Below, piece by piece: positions 1-6,335 of a stretch of DNA of 6,680 bases (position 1 is its first letter; each line of letters opens with the position of its first letter). The position numbers and the translations under genes are program-made. Under the pieces are notes generated by a model, which made no database searches, was not told where the DNA came from, and saw only the letters and a program-made list of their open reading frames with translations. The stretch is from Brucellaceae bacterium. GTDB lineage: Bacteria; Pseudomonadota; Alphaproteobacteria; Rhizobiales; Rhizobiaceae. Location: NCBI GenBank assembly GCA_031253705.1, contig JAIRVW010000220.1:1-6680 (forward strand), read 5' to 3'.

Positions 1-547
1 CAATTTCGCCGCGATCCACCGTCGTGCGCGGCGTATATTCTGTCAGCGGCCAGTTTTTAACTGCCTCTTCCCGTGCCGCAGCATCCCATGTTGAGACAAT
101 GGCACGACCACCGGATGTATTGAGCGCCGGATGGGTTCTGCCCACCAGAGTGCCTTCAAAATTAGTGCGCTGCACCGGCAGACGCACCGAATAAATAATC
201 GAAGTTCCGCATATTTCCGCCAGATTGAAGGACTGCCCGATCTGCTGCTGCAGTGCAAACAGGCGCGGCATGACCTGAGATGTCAGCGGCTCGGCAATAT
301 AATGCGAATAGGCCATATGCAACCATTGGTTGGACAGGCGGTAACGGCGGCTGCGATTATCACGGTTCAGCATACCTTCGGAATAAAGCGTCGCGAGAAT
401 GCGCTGGACGCTGCTCTTCTCAATCCCCGTCAGACGCACGAGATCAGAGATTCCCAAAACCGCATTGCCCTCGTCAAAAGCTTTCAACAGGGTAATGGCC
501 TTGACTAAAGAACTGATAATTAAGGGATTTCTTTCGCTTTCACTCAA
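1..547 (-). CDS. IclR-family transcriptional regulator (C-terminus cut off by window edge)
   Basis: This is a DNA-binding regulator that probably controls the divergent transporter operon. The 182 visible residues show an N-terminal winged helix-turn-helix at about residues 12-72, with the recognition region GIEKSSVQRILATLYSEGML and a wing RDNRSRRYRLS. The start of the IclR effector-binding domain follows, including GRTHPALNTSGGRAIV at about 136-151, which matches the conserved region of that domain. IclR proteins are usually about 250-270 residues, so roughly 70-80 C-terminal residues lie beyond position 1. The start is TTG at 547-545: GGAG (complement of 555-558) sits 7 nt upstream, and no ATG or GTG occurs in frame before the upstream stop at 602-604. 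IclR regulators commonly control adjacent divergent catabolic operons and may repress or activate; which applies here cannot be seen. The ligand is unknown. The family call is strong; the target operon is inferred from position. Confidence 0.93.
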   Translation of the reverse strand, partial: MSESERNPLIISSLVKAITLLKAFDEGNAVLGISDLVRLTGIEKSSVQRILATLYSEGMLNRDNRSRRYRLSNQWLHMAYSHYIAEPLTSQVMPRLFALQQQIGQSFNLAEICGTSIIYSVRLPVQRTNFEGTLVGRTHPALNTSGGRAIVSTWDAAAREEAVKNWPLTEYTPRTTVDRGEI

Positions 548-621
548 TGTGACACTCCGGTTGCAAAAAACTCTTGACGCAGAAGGGAAAACTATGTGAG
601 TTTATTAACATGCGATCACAA

Positions 622-633
622 GTATTGCAATAC
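622..633. promoter_or_regulatory. Perfect 12-bp palindrome, candidate IclR operator
   Basis: GTATTGCAATAC is a perfect inverted repeat between the divergent regulator and operon. Its right half is repeated directly (AATAC at 629-633 and 634-638). IclR proteins typically bind short palindromes in such divergent regions. The palindrome overlaps a possible rightward -10 box (TACAAT, 631-636) and ends 7 bp before the Shine-Dalgarno of the short ORF, so binding here could block rightward transcription and affect the regulator's own promoter. The operator role is inferred from position and symmetry only. Confidence 0.4.
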
Positions 634-652
634 AATACATAGGGGAAAATCA

Positions 653-718
653 ATGAATAATCAAAAAATCTTTGCCGTGGATATCATCACGCCAAATCTG
701 CCGCTAACCGGCCTCTGA
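653..718 (+). CDS. Short ORF, 21 codons, possible leader peptide
   Basis: An ATG at 653 is preceded by AGGGG at 641-645 with a 7-nt spacer, a better ribosome site than most short ORFs have by chance. It encodes MNNQKIFAVDIITPNLPLTGL and stops at TGA 716-718. I do not recognise the peptide: it has no signal-peptide pattern, no hydrophobic membrane segment and no run of one amino acid like classic amino-acid attenuators. The codons near the end include CTA, usually a rare leucine codon in alphaproteobacteria. It is the first translatable element after the putative operator and lies about 200 bp before the first permease. It could be a translated leader, the 5' scrap of a lost gene such as the missing binding protein, or a chance ORF. 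Confidence 0.35.
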   Translation: MNNQKIFAVDIITPNLPLTGL

Positions 719-796
719 AAATCCGGCTTCGGCACTCAATGGCTGAAGACAATTTCCGGTTTAAACCACGCTGCATCATTCCGATTTGAGTGCAGT

Positions 797-820
797 AAAC
801 GGCTGCAAACAGCCGGTTTT
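797..820 (+). terminator. Hairpin plus T-run, weak intrinsic terminator or attenuator
   Basis: CGGCTG (800-805) and CAGCCG (810-815) form a perfect 6-bp GC-rich stem around a CAAA loop, followed by G and TTTT (817-820). The upstream AAA (797-799) could extend the stem by pairing with the T-run around a bulged G. The T-run is short, so termination would be partial at best. It lies between the short ORF and the first permease, where it could set expression of the downstream genes or stabilise the transcript. Confidence 0.4.
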
Positions 821-834
821 AAGGAAATAAACAG

Positions 835-853
835 GCGTATTGCGCCGATACGC
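835..853 (+). repeat. Small inverted repeat (hairpin)
   Basis: GCGTAT (835-840) and ATACGC (848-853) are perfect complements around a 7-nt loop, TGCGCCG. No T-run follows, so this is not an intrinsic terminator. It sits 73 bp before the first permease start, 15 nt after the previous hairpin. It may be an RNA structure in the leader or a chance repeat. Confidence 0.3.
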
Positions 854-915
854 AGCTGATGCGTTCCGCAACACCTCCCTCAGCCATGACCCGCATATCC
901 TAAAACGATTTTGAC

Positions 916-919
916 GGAG
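916..919 (+). promoter_or_regulatory. Shine-Dalgarno that selects the TTG start at 926
   Basis: GGAG lies 6 nt before TTG 926-928. The alternative in-frame TTG at 911 would put this site inside the coding region and has no purine-rich site upstream of it. This favours the later start. Confidence 0.65.
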
Positions 920-925
920 CAAAAC

Positions 926-1843
926 TTGCTTGGTTTCATCCTCAAGCGGCTCGGCCTCGCCTTACTGGTTGCGCTGACCGTATCTTTCATCAGCTTCTGT
1001 CTGCTTTACTTAAGCGGCGATCCTGCGACTGCCATCGCCGGTGAAGGCGCGAGCGCGCAGGACATTCAGACAATCCGCGAATTCTACGGTTTTGACCGTC
1101 CGATGATGGTGCAATATGCGGACTGGCTCTGGAATGCCGCGCATTTCAATTTCGGTCAGAGTTACTATTTTAAACTGCCGGTTGCAGATCTCATTTCCAG
1201 CCGTCTGAGCGTGACAATGCGCCTTGGCCTCACAGCCATTCTGTTTGCGCTGCTTGTTGCTGTTCCGCTGGGTGTGCTCGCAGCCAAACGTCCGAACTCC
1301 CTGACAGACAAGCTGGCGCTGTTTATCTCTGTCGCCGGACAGGCAATGCCGAGCTTCTGGTTTGCCCTTGTACTGATTTCGGTTTTCTCCATTGATCTCG
1401 GCTGGCTGCCAGCTTCAGGCTCCAAAACATGGCAGCATTTCATTCTGCCAACTGTCGTGCTCGGCTATTATGCGATGCCTGCGATTATGCGCCTCACCCG
1501 CGCCGGTATGCTGGAAGTTCTCTCATCGGACTATATCCGCACCGCCCGCGCCAAAGGCTCATCCGAATGGCGGGTACTGTTCACGCATGCACTGCGCAAT
1601 GCGATTATCCCTGTTGTGTCACTTTCTGCCGTGCAGATGGGCTTCATGCTCGGCGGTTCAATTGTTGTTGAATCCGTCTTCGCACTGCCGGGTGCCGGTC
1701 TGCTCGCATGGGAGTCGATCACGCGCAATGATCTGCCGACCGTTCAGGCGCTGATCCTGCTTTTCTCCATGTTTTACATCGTCTTTACACTGCTCGCCGA
1801 CATCATGAATGCCTGGCTGGATCCCCGCATGAGGACCTCATGA
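926..1843 (+). CDS. Peptide-type ABC transporter permease, DppB/OppB family
   Basis: This is an inner-membrane subunit of a peptide/nickel-class ABC importer; it pairs with the next gene to form the channel. From TTG 926 it is 305 residues, normal for the family. It starts MLGFILKRLGLALLV, the usual positively charged start running into the first membrane helix. Likely membrane segments are at about 9-29, 98-120, 129-154, 171-191, 228-250 and 271-294, with a periplasmic loop between the first two (GFDRPMMVQYADWLW region). The EAA loop that contacts the ATPases is at 202-211 (DYIRTARAKG), followed by SSEWRVLFTHALRNAIIPV. The family call is strong; the substrate cannot be read from the sequence. 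It is the first transporter gene of the operon and overlaps the next by 4 bp. A start at 911 (five residues longer) is possible but has no ribosome site. Confidence 0.94.
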   Translation: MLGFILKRLGLALLVALTVSFISFCLLYLSGDPATAIAGEGASAQDIQTIREFYGFDRPMMVQYADWLWNAAHFNFGQSYYFKLPVADLISSRLSVTMRLGLTAILFALLVAVPLGVLAAKRPNSLTDKLALFISVAGQAMPSFWFALVLISVFSIDLGWLPASGSKTWQHFILPTVVLGYYAMPAIMRLTRAGMLEVLSSDYIRTARAKGSSEWRVLFTHALRNAIIPVVSLSAVQMGFMLGGSIVVESVFALPGAGLLAWESITRNDLPTVQALILLFSMFYIVFTLLADIMNAWLDPRMRTS

Positions 1844-2739
1844 CCACTTATTCTTCCGTTCCGACCGCAGAACAAATTCTGGAACCATCCCCGTCTGCCA
1901 TTCTGCGCCGCCGTATTTTCGGACATAGCGGCTTCATGATCGGCACCGTTGTCGTGGCAGTGATTGCACTTGTCGCAATATTCGCGCCGATGTTCGCGAA
2001 ATATGATCCTTACACGCAGGATCTTCTCAATCGTATGGTGGCACCGGAATTCTTGGGCGGTAAATCCGATCATATTCTGGGAACCGACCAGCTTGGCCGC
2101 GATTATCTTGCCCGCCTGCTCTATGGTGCACGTGTATCGCTGTTTATCGGTCTCTCTGCAGCTCTGATCTCCGGTATTATCGGTACCGCCATGGGCATTG
2201 CCGCCGGTTATTTCGGCGGCCGTGTTGATGCCGTAGTGACGTTTCTGATCAATGTGCGTCTCGCAATGCCGGTTGTTCTGGTCGCTCTTGCGGTTGTTGC
2301 CCTGTTTGGCGGCTCACTGACTGTTGTGGCCACCGTGCTCGGTCTGTTGTTGTGGGATCGTTATGCAGTCGTGATGCGCGCCTCCACCCTGCAGATTGCA
2401 CGACGGGAATATGTAGCGGCATCCTATGCCATCGGCACATCCACGCCGAAAATTCTGATCTCCGAAATCCTGCCTAATCTGATGAACAATCTGATTGTCG
2501 TTGCCACGCTGGAAATGGCGCACGCCATTCTGCTCGAAGCCGCCCTGTCCTTCCTCGGACTTGGCGTGCAGCCGCCGACAGCCAGCTGGGGTCTGATGAT
2601 CTCCGAGGGCAAAGACATGATGCTGTTCGAACCATGGCTTGTGATGATCCCTGGTGTGGCACTGTTTATCCTCGTTCTGGCGATCAATCTCATGGGCGAC
2701 GGCCTGCGCGATATTACCGCGCCAGGCGGACGGAACTGA
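1840..2739 (+). CDS. Peptide-type ABC transporter permease, DppC/OppC family
   Basis: This is the second inner-membrane channel subunit, 299 residues. It has the DppC pattern: a cytoplasmic N-terminus of about 29 residues ending ILRRRIFGHSG, a first membrane helix at about 30-52, the conserved HILGTDQLGRDYLARLLYGARVS region (78-100), then helices at about 99-124, 132-157, 160-178, 215-239 and 264-285. The EAA loop is at 190-199 (EYVAASYAIG). The late motif AALSFLGLGVQPPTASWG (234-251) is typical of this family. The ATG overlaps the stop of the previous gene as ATGA, with GAGG at 1831-1834 as ribosome site, so translation is probably coupled. The substrate is unknown; the family call is strong. 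Confidence 0.95.
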   Translation: MTTYSSVPTAEQILEPSPSAILRRRIFGHSGFMIGTVVVAVIALVAIFAPMFAKYDPYTQDLLNRMVAPEFLGGKSDHILGTDQLGRDYLARLLYGARVSLFIGLSAALISGIIGTAMGIAAGYFGGRVDAVVTFLINVRLAMPVVLVALAVVALFGGSLTVVATVLGLLLWDRYAVVMRASTLQIARREYVAASYAIGTSTPKILISEILPNLMNNLIVVATLEMAHAILLEAALSFLGLGVQPPTASWGLMISEGKDMMLFEPWLVMIPGVALFILVLAINLMGDGLRDITAPGGRN

Positions 2740-2750
2740 GAGGAAAACCA

Positions 2751-3749
2751 ATGACTGCTCCTATTCTTAAAGTTCAGGGTCTGACACTGGACATCCCTAC
2801 TGCGGCGGGCACTCTTCATGCCGTGCGCAATATCAATCTTGAGGTTAAACCGGGTGAAACGCTCTGTATCGTTGGTGAAAGCGGCTCCGGCAAATCACTG
2901 ACCTCGCTGGCTGTTATGGGGCTTTTGTCACCGGGCATTCAGCGTAATGCGACCGAGATGAGCTTCGACGGCATTGACCTGCAAAAAGCCACAGCAAAAG
3001 AAATGCGGGCGCTACGCGGTAATCGCATGGCGATGATTTTTCAGGAACCGATGACCAGCCTGAACCCTGCCTATACGATCGGCAGTCAACTGGCGGAAGC
3101 ATTACGCCTGCATAAATCCGTCAGCAAAGCTGAAGCATTGAAACGCGCTGCCGACCTGTTGCGTTTGGTCGGGATTACCGCCGCAGAAAGTCGTCTCAAC
3201 CAATATCCGCATCAGCTTTCCGGTGGTTTGCGTCAGCGTATCATGATTGCAATGGCGCTGATGTGTGAACCGGAATTGCTGATCGCCGATGAGCCTACCA
3301 CCGCTCTGGACGTAACCATTCAGGCTCAAATTCTGCGTCTTCTCAAAGACTTGCAGAAGAAAATGGGCATGGCGATGATCCTGATCACCCATGATCTCGG
3401 CGTCGTTGCGCGTATCGCTGACAAGGTAGCCGTGATGTATGCCGGTGAACTGGTTGAGGCCGGTTCTGTCAGTGAGATTTTCCGCAATCCGTCGCATCCT
3501 TATACCCGCGGTTTGCTGGACTGTATTCCGATACCGGGACGCATCAAACGCGGAGAACGGCTGGGTACAATTCCGGGTATCGTGCCTAATCTTGTAGGTC
3601 GCCATACCGGCTGCATCTTCCGCGACCGCTGCCCTGAGGCGATTGAAGCCTGCACCGGCATCATCCCCCAGCGTGATCTCTCCGCTCATCATAAATTACA
3701 GTGCATCCATGCAAACGGCGTGCGTCAGCCTGCGGAGGCTTTGCAATGA
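2751..3749 (+). CDS. Peptide-type ABC transporter ATPase, DppD/OppD family
   Basis: This is one of two cytoplasmic ATPases that power the importer, 332 residues. Visible motifs are Walker A GESGSGKS (42-49), Q-loop Q98 (FQEPMTSLNP), signature LSGGLRQR (156-163), Walker B LLIADEPT (176-183) and H-loop H214. The C-terminal oligopeptide-transport extension carries cysteines C288, C294, C301 and C318 (spacing X5, X6, X16). In DppD-type proteins a set like this is reported to bind an iron-sulfur cluster. ATG 2751 is chosen because AGGA at 2741-2744 lies 6 nt upstream and the previous gene stops at 2739; an ATG at 2634 would overlap the permease by over 100 bp and add residues foreign to the family. 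The signature reads LSGGL rather than LSGGQ, a change common in this subfamily. Confidence 0.95.
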   Translation: MTAPILKVQGLTLDIPTAAGTLHAVRNINLEVKPGETLCIVGESGSGKSLTSLAVMGLLSPGIQRNATEMSFDGIDLQKATAKEMRALRGNRMAMIFQEPMTSLNPAYTIGSQLAEALRLHKSVSKAEALKRAADLLRLVGITAAESRLNQYPHQLSGGLRQRIMIAMALMCEPELLIADEPTTALDVTIQAQILRLLKDLQKKMGMAMILITHDLGVVARIADKVAVMYAGELVEAGSVSEIFRNPSHPYTRGLLDCIPIPGRIKRGERLGTIPGIVPNLVGRHTGCIFRDRCPEAIEACTGIIPQRDLSAHHKLQCIHANGVRQPAEALQ

Positions 3750-4720
3750 GCCAGCCAGTTTTACAACTTCATAATGTCTCCAAAATCTATCAGGTACGGC
3801 AGGGCTTCTTCTCCGGCAAAAAACCGCTGGCAGCGGTCAGTGATGTTTCGCTGACAGTAGAGCGCGGCTCGGTTCTTGGCCTCGTCGGTGAATCCGGTTG
3901 CGGAAAATCAACGCTGGCTAAAATCCTGCTCGGACTGGAAAAACCAACCAACGGGCGCGTCGAAATTAATGGTGAAGACATCACCAAGCAAAACCGTTTT
4001 GAATTGTCGCGCCGTATTCAGCCGATCTTTCAGGACCCTTATTCCTCGCTCAATCCGCGTAAAACTATCCGCCAGATCATTATGGCGCCCCTCGTGGTGC
4101 ATAGTGTCGGCGATCAGGCATCGCGCGAAAAGAAGGTAAAGGAAATCATGGATGTCGTCGGGCTGCCTTCGCGTATGCTCAACGCCTATCCGAACCAGAT
4201 GTCCGGCGGCCAGCGCCAGCGTGTCGCTATTGCCCGTGCTCTGATTATGAAGCCGGAAATCGTTATCTGCGACGAACCAACATCGGCACTCGATGTTTCC
4301 GTGCAGAGCCAGATTCTCAATCTGCTGGGTGACCTGCAGCGTGAACTCGGTCTGACCTATCTGTTCATCAGCCACAATCTGGCGGTTGTTGAATATCTCG
4401 CGACACGGGTTGCGGTCATGTATCTCGGACGCATTGTTGAAGAGCGCGAAACCGAAGACATTTTCCGCAATGCCCGCCACCCTTATTCACGGGCTTTGCT
4501 GGATTCCGTGCTGACACCTGATCCTGATCTGGGCGTACCGGATACGCAACTCGGCACCGATTATCCCAATCCGATCAATCCGCCTTCGGGTTGTGCCTTT
4601 CACCCGCGCTGCCCTGAGCGTTTTGCTCCCTGTGATCAAACCCGCCCTGCCTTGCAGGAAAACGGCACCGGTTGTGTCGCCTGTCACCTCTATAACGACG
4701 CTACTGCACTGCCTGCCTGA
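3746..4720 (+). CDS. Peptide-type ABC transporter ATPase, DppF/OppF family
   Basis: This is the second ATPase, 324 residues, expected to pair with the preceding one under the two permeases. Motifs are Walker A GESGCGKS (48-55), Q-loop Q96 (FQDPYSSLNP), signature MSGGQRQR (152-159), Walker B EIVICDEPT (171-179) and H-loop H210. The FFSGKKPLAAVSDVSL stretch near 21-36 is typical of OppF/DppF, where an aromatic-rich insert precedes the conserved AV.DVS strand. The C-terminal extension holds C283, C289, C296 and then C310/C313, the same cysteine pattern as its partner. ATG 3746 overlaps the previous stop as ATGA and has GGAGG at 3734-3738 with 7-nt spacing; an upstream ATG at 3701 lacks this. Two separate ATPase genes distinguish the locus from glutathione importers of the GsiA type, where both are fused. 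Confidence 0.95.
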   Translation: MSQPVLQLHNVSKIYQVRQGFFSGKKPLAAVSDVSLTVERGSVLGLVGESGCGKSTLAKILLGLEKPTNGRVEINGEDITKQNRFELSRRIQPIFQDPYSSLNPRKTIRQIIMAPLVVHSVGDQASREKKVKEIMDVVGLPSRMLNAYPNQMSGGQRQRVAIARALIMKPEIVICDEPTSALDVSVQSQILNLLGDLQRELGLTYLFISHNLAVVEYLATRVAVMYLGRIVEERETEDIFRNARHPYSRALLDSVLTPDPDLGVPDTQLGTDYPNPINPPSGCAFHPRCPERFAPCDQTRPALQENGTGCVACHLYNDATALPA

Positions 4721-4751
4721 ACTGCCGGCCTGAACTGATTGAGGAACTGAA

Positions 4752-6335
4752 ATGCAAACCAGTCTTTCCCGTACGCAAGTCACCCGCAAGAATGTCATCC
4801 GCACCAAAGGCGGTGTCGTAGCCGCACAAAACAGCCGTGCAGCGCAAATCGGCGCGGCAGTGCTTGCAGCAGGTGGTAATGCAATGGATGCCGCAACGGC
4901 TGTCTCCTTCACCATTGGTGTGCTTGAGCCGTGGATGTCGGGTCCTGCCGGTGGCGGCGCGATGATGGTTTGGGATGCAGCCACCAGTAAAGCCCATGCC
5001 GTGACCTATGCCATGCGCGCGCCTGTGGAACTGAACCCTGCCGATTATCCGCTCTCCGGCGCCGGTAAAAACTCCGATCTTTTCCCGTGGGAAGCCGTGG
5101 TTGATGACCGCAATATTATGGGCGCAACCGCAGTTGCAGTACCGGGGCTGGTCGACGGTATCGGTCAGGCACATGCACGCTGGGGCACCATGCCTTGGGC
5201 AGAGCTGCTGGCTCCGGCGATTAAACTCGCCAAAGAAGGCCTGCCGGTCGATTGGTACGCAGCGCTGGTGATCGCAGGTGCAACCCGTGAACTAGCCAAA
5301 GATCCGGATGCCGCAGCACTGTTTCTCGAAGACGGCCAATGGCCGATGATCAATGGCTGGACAAGCCTGTCCGACAAACGCATTGATATGTCCGGTTATG
5401 CACCATCCCTGACCGAACTTGCAGAACAGGGCTATCGCACATTCTATGAAGGCGATCTGGCACAGGCACTGGTCAAAGATGTCCGCGCAAAAGGCGGGTC
5501 ACTGTCGATGCAGGATTTGCGTGATTACCGTGCGACCATTGCCGACCCGCTGAGTTTCAAACGCGGCGATGCGACATTCTATGTCACACCGCATCTGACC
5601 GCCGGCCCGACCATGAGACAAGCCTTTGAAGCCCTGCCGGAAATCGGCAAAGGCCAGCCGGACGCTCATGCCTATACCGGCTATGCCAAAGCCCTACGCC
5701 ACGCCTATCAGCAGCGGCTGGAAAATATGGGTGATGACGGCGAAGTGCCAAAAGCACCAGGCTGCACAACGCATTTCTCTGTGGTTGACCGTCACGGCAA
5801 TATGGTGTCGATGACACAGACTTTGCTGTCATTATTCGGCTCGAAAGTCGTCTCACCTTCCACCGGCTTTTTGCTCAATAACGGCATCATGTGGTTCGAT
5901 CCGGTACAGGGCAAACCAAACTCCCTGCAACCGGGACGCCAATGCCTGATGAATGTCTGTCCTGCCCTCGGCGAGCAAGGCGAGCGCCGCTTCGCCATTG
6001 GTGCATCAGGCGGACGTAAGATTGTCTCGGCCGTTGCCCAGCTTTCCTCTTTCATCGTCGATTCCGGCATGGATATTGAAGGTGCTTTCCATCAGCCGCG
6101 TCTCGATATGTCTGCCGCCGATGTCATTATCGCCGACGACAGCCTGCCAGCGGATACAATTGCAGAACTGAATAAAGTCGCCCGAACCGTCACCACACGC
6201 CGCACTGTCTGGCCTTTTGCCTTTGCCTGCCCTGCCGGTGTGATGCGTGACGGTGATCTGAACTCCGGCTGCACCGAGATTATGTCGCCATGGGGTGATG
6301 CGGTGACCGAGGAGGACAGCCATGACTTTGCGTGA
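4752..6335 (+). CDS. Gamma-glutamyltransferase-family Ntn hydrolase, cytoplasmic, non-classical
   Basis: This is a 527-residue member of the GGT family, enzymes that self-cleave and then use the new N-terminal threonine to cut gamma-glutamyl or related amide bonds. The cleavage site is C338/T339 in CTTHFSVVD. T339 aligns with the E. coli nucleophile T391 and T357 with its partner T409. The predicted small subunit is 189 residues, close to the usual 190. The oxyanion-hole pair GG is kept at 420-421 (GASGGRKIV). The N-terminus (MQTSLSRTQVTRKNV) is not a signal peptide, so it should act in the cytoplasm, unlike periplasmic E. coli Ggt. Several residues that hold the gamma-glutamyl group in E. 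coli Ggt appear replaced (see findings), and the segment just before the cleavage site is short. The start has GAGG at 4741-4744, 7 nt upstream; the gap to the ATPase is 31 bp. The family is sure; the glutathione-hydrolase label is not. Confidence 0.9.
   Translation: MQTSLSRTQVTRKNVIRTKGGVVAAQNSRAAQIGAAVLAAGGNAMDAATAVSFTIGVLEPWMSGPAGGGAMMVWDAATSKAHAVTYAMRAPVELNPADYPLSGAGKNSDLFPWEAVVDDRNIMGATAVAVPGLVDGIGQAHARWGTMPWAELLAPAIKLAKEGLPVDWYAALVIAGATRELAKDPDAAALFLEDGQWPMINGWTSLSDKRIDMSGYAPSLTELAEQGYRTFYEGDLAQALVKDVRAKGGSLSMQDLRDYRATIADPLSFKRGDATFYVTPHLTAGPTMRQAFEALPEIGKGQPDAHAYTGYAKALRHAYQQRLENMGDDGEVPKAPGCTTHFSVVDRHGNMVSMTQTLLSLFGSKVVSPSTGFLLNNGIMWFDPVQGKPNSLQPGRQCLMNVCPALGEQGERRFAIGASGGRKIVSAVAQLSSFIVDSGMDIEGAFHQPRLDMSAADVIIADDSLPADTIAELNKVARTVTTRRTVWPFAFACPAGVMRDGDLNSGCTEIMSPWGDAVTEEDSHDFA
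6310..6315 (+). promoter_or_regulatory. Strong Shine-Dalgarno of the M20 peptidase, inside the GGT-family gene
   Basis: AGGAGG lies 6 nt before ATG 6322, within the last codons of the upstream gene. It sets the start of the peptidase and creates the 14-bp overlap, pointing to coupled translation of the two hydrolases. Confidence 0.8.

Larger units (their letters stand above)
548..925. other. Divergent intergenic region with no long gene
   Basis: This 378-bp stretch separates the regulator start from the first permease start. It holds a perfect palindrome, a short ORF with a good ribosome binding site, and two hairpins, each listed separately. I found no convincing full-length gene on either strand, no tRNA and no recognisable substrate-binding protein remnant. 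Promoters for both directions should lie within about 560-650, but no sigma70-type pair is convincing. TACAAT at 631-636 is a possible rightward -10 box without a good -35 at normal spacing. Confidence 0.7.

Noticed and set aside
574..598. TTGACG at 574-579 as a -35 box with TATGTG at 593-598 as -10.
   Set aside because: The spacing is only 13 nt, outside the normal 16-18, and the -10 match is weak.
758..767. Perfect 10-bp palindrome GGTTTAAACC downstream of the short ORF.
   Set aside because: It is too short for a stable hairpin without a loop and lies away from likely promoters. It may be a chance symmetry, so it is not listed as an operator.
739..789. A second tiny ORF starting ATG 739 (MAEDNFRFKPRCIIPI).
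   Set aside because: It has no ribosome binding site and only 16 codons; I see no support beyond an open frame.
719..857. The frame of the short ORF stays open for 46 codons after its TGA, which could suggest readthrough, a selenocysteine codon or a decayed gene.
   Set aside because: An open stretch of this length is not rare by chance, the translation resembles no family I recognise, and nothing indicates recoding.
2634..2750. An upstream extension of the first ATPase from ATG 2634.
   Set aside because: It would overlap the permease by more than 100 bp, adds residues foreign to the family, and lacks a ribosome site, whereas ATG 2751 has a good one.
3102..3692. Long antisense open frames under the transporter and hydrolase genes, for example about 196 codons on the minus strand at 3102-3692.
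   Set aside because: They lie fully opposite genes with clear conserved motifs, have no recognisable domains, and are expected shadows of codon bias in the real genes.
4716..4737. Direct repeat CCTGAACTG (4716-4724 and 4729-4737) around GCCGGC between the second ATPase and the GGT-family gene.
   Set aside because: It is a small local duplication in a 31-bp spacer with no T-run and no stable long stem, so neither a terminator nor a mobile-element scar is supported.
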